Assembly: GCA_021767845.1 (NCBI GenBank)
Contig: JAASSQ010000048.1
Location: 1 to 14,742, forward strand
Direction: 5' to 3'
Length of the DNA: 14,742 bases
Source of the DNA: Roseovarius sp.
Lineage (GTDB): Bacteria > Pseudomonadota > Alphaproteobacteria > Rhodobacterales > Rhodobacteraceae
Made by a program: the position numbers and the translations under genes. The notes below the pieces were generated by a model. That model ran no database searches. It was not told where the DNA came from and saw nothing but the letters and a program-made list of their open reading frames with translations. Within the stretch, counting starts at the first letter, position 1. The number at the start of each line of letters is the position of its first letter. Below, in pieces: positions 13,912-14,742 of the stretch.

Positions 13912-14742
13912 ATGACATTGGACATCGAATTCGTCCGGGGCCAGTTCCCCGCCTTTTCCGAACCGTTGCTGGCCGGTCAGGCGTTTTTCGAGAATGCCGG
14001 CGGGTCCTTTACCTGCGCGCCGGTGATCGAGCGGCTGACGCGGTTCTACCACAGCCGAAAGGTGCAGCCCTTTGCGCCCTACGAGGCCAGCCGCCTGGCC
14101 GGCGAGGAGATGGACGAGGCGCGCGGGCGCCTTGCCGCCATGCTGGGCGTGGAGACCGACGAGGTCAGCTTCGGCCCGTCCACGACCCAGAACACCTATG
14201 TTCTGGCGCAGGCCTTCCGGCAGTGGATGTCACCGGGTGAGGCGATCGTCGTGACGGATCAGGATCACGAGGCCAATTCCGGCCCGTGGCGGCGGTTGGC
14301 GGGCGACGGGATCGAGATCAGGGAATGGAGGATCGACCCCGACAGCGGCCTTCTGCGGCTGGACGACCTGCACGCGCTGCTGGATGAAAAGGTGCGGCTG
14401 GTGTGCTTTCCACATTGCTCGAACGTGGTGGGGGCGGTCAATCCGGTGGTCGAGATCACGGCAGCGGCCCATGCGGCGGGCGCTTTCGTCTGCGTGGACG
14501 GGGTGTCCTATGCGCCGCACGGGTTTCCCGACGTGGGGGGCATGGGGCCCGACATCTACCTGTTTTCCGCCTACAAGACCTATGGCCCGCACCAGGGCAT
14601 CATGGTGCTTCGTCGCAACCTGGGCGCGTTGTTGCCCAATCAGGCGCACGAATTCAACGGCGGCGTGCTCTACAAGCGATTCACGCCCGCCGGGCCCGAC
14701 CACGCGCAGGTGGCCGCAAGTGCGGGAATGGCTGATTACGTC
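13912..14742 (+). CDS. Class V aminotransferase / cysteine desulfurase-like PLP enzyme (3' partial)
   Basis: PLP-dependent fold-type I enzyme of the aminotransferase class V family, cysteine-desulfurase-like branch (the VC1184-like group is the closest I recall). The frame is open from ATG at 13912 to the window end, giving 277 codons with no stop, so the C-terminal domain is missing only because the window ends. It begins MTLDIEFVRGQFPAF, then FFENAGGSFTCAPVIERL, a typical substrate-entry segment. The PLP phosphate region is SFGPSTTQNT (about 85-94), His in DQDHEANSGPW stacks on the ring, Asp196 in CVDGVSYAPHG binds the pyridine nitrogen, and Lys222 in SAYKTYGPHQG forms the Schiff base. The active-site cysteine loop of true desulfurases would lie beyond the window, so sulfur transfer versus another PLP reaction cannot be decided. 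The ribosome-binding site is weak. Confidence 0.88.
   Translation, partial: MTLDIEFVRGQFPAFSEPLLAGQAFFENAGGSFTCAPVIERLTRFYHSRKVQPFAPYEASRLAGEEMDEARGRLAAMLGVETDEVSFGPSTTQNTYVLAQAFRQWMSPGEAIVVTDQDHEANSGPWRRLAGDGIEIREWRIDPDSGLLRLDDLHALLDEKVRLVCFPHCSNVVGAVNPVVEITAAAHAAGAFVCVDGVSYAPHGFPDVGGMGPDIYLFSAYKTYGPHQGIMVLRRNLGALLPNQAHEFNGGVLYKRFTPAGPDHAQVAASAGMADYV

Overview
The window looks like a chromosomal segment from an alphaproteobacterium, most likely Rhodobacterales (Roseobacter/Rhodobacter type). The evidence is the high GC content, a circularly permuted two-piece tmRNA gene, an alpha-type SspB with a C-terminal VVSLDSFRK tail, DUF4169 and ribbon-helix-helix genes behind fumC, and an intergenic repeat of a style I associate with this family. 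There is no phage, insertion sequence, CRISPR array or toxin-antitoxin system. Most of the content is housekeeping. The value lies in non-coding elements and genes that simple ORF lists miss.

Left part (1-7384, all + strand): the 3' part of a periplasmic N-acetylmuramoyl-L-alanine amidase (AMIN + Amidase_3) is followed by its own-promoter neighbour, a class A penicillin-binding protein (PBP1A type), then release factor 2 (prfB) read without a programmed frameshift. A double-hairpin intergenic repeat separates prfB from an amidase-signature enzyme. A DUF2189 membrane protein closes this block.

Middle part (7490-11785, all - strand): read in transcription order this is ssrA (permuted tmRNA, tag ANDNRAPVAVAA), a chromate-transporter-family protein, sspB (the ClpXP adaptor for ssrA-tagged proteins), fumC (class II fumarase), DUF4169, a possible 29-residue ORF, and a ribbon-helix-helix protein. 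The tagging RNA and the adaptor expected to read its tag therefore lie on the same strand about 1.4 kb apart, separated by chrA.

Right part (11786-14742, + strand): a gene-free stretch of about 370 bp with several perfect hairpins leads into a BCCT-family betaine/choline-type transporter that ends at a strong intrinsic terminator. A class V PLP-dependent aminotransferase/cysteine-desulfurase-like gene then starts and runs off the window; having no stop inside the window, it is easily overlooked.

Functional themes: peptidoglycan synthesis and remodelling (amiC, PBP1A), translation termination and ribosome rescue with tagged-protein degradation (prfB, ssrA, sspB), the TCA cycle (fumC), and probable osmolyte uptake (BCCT).
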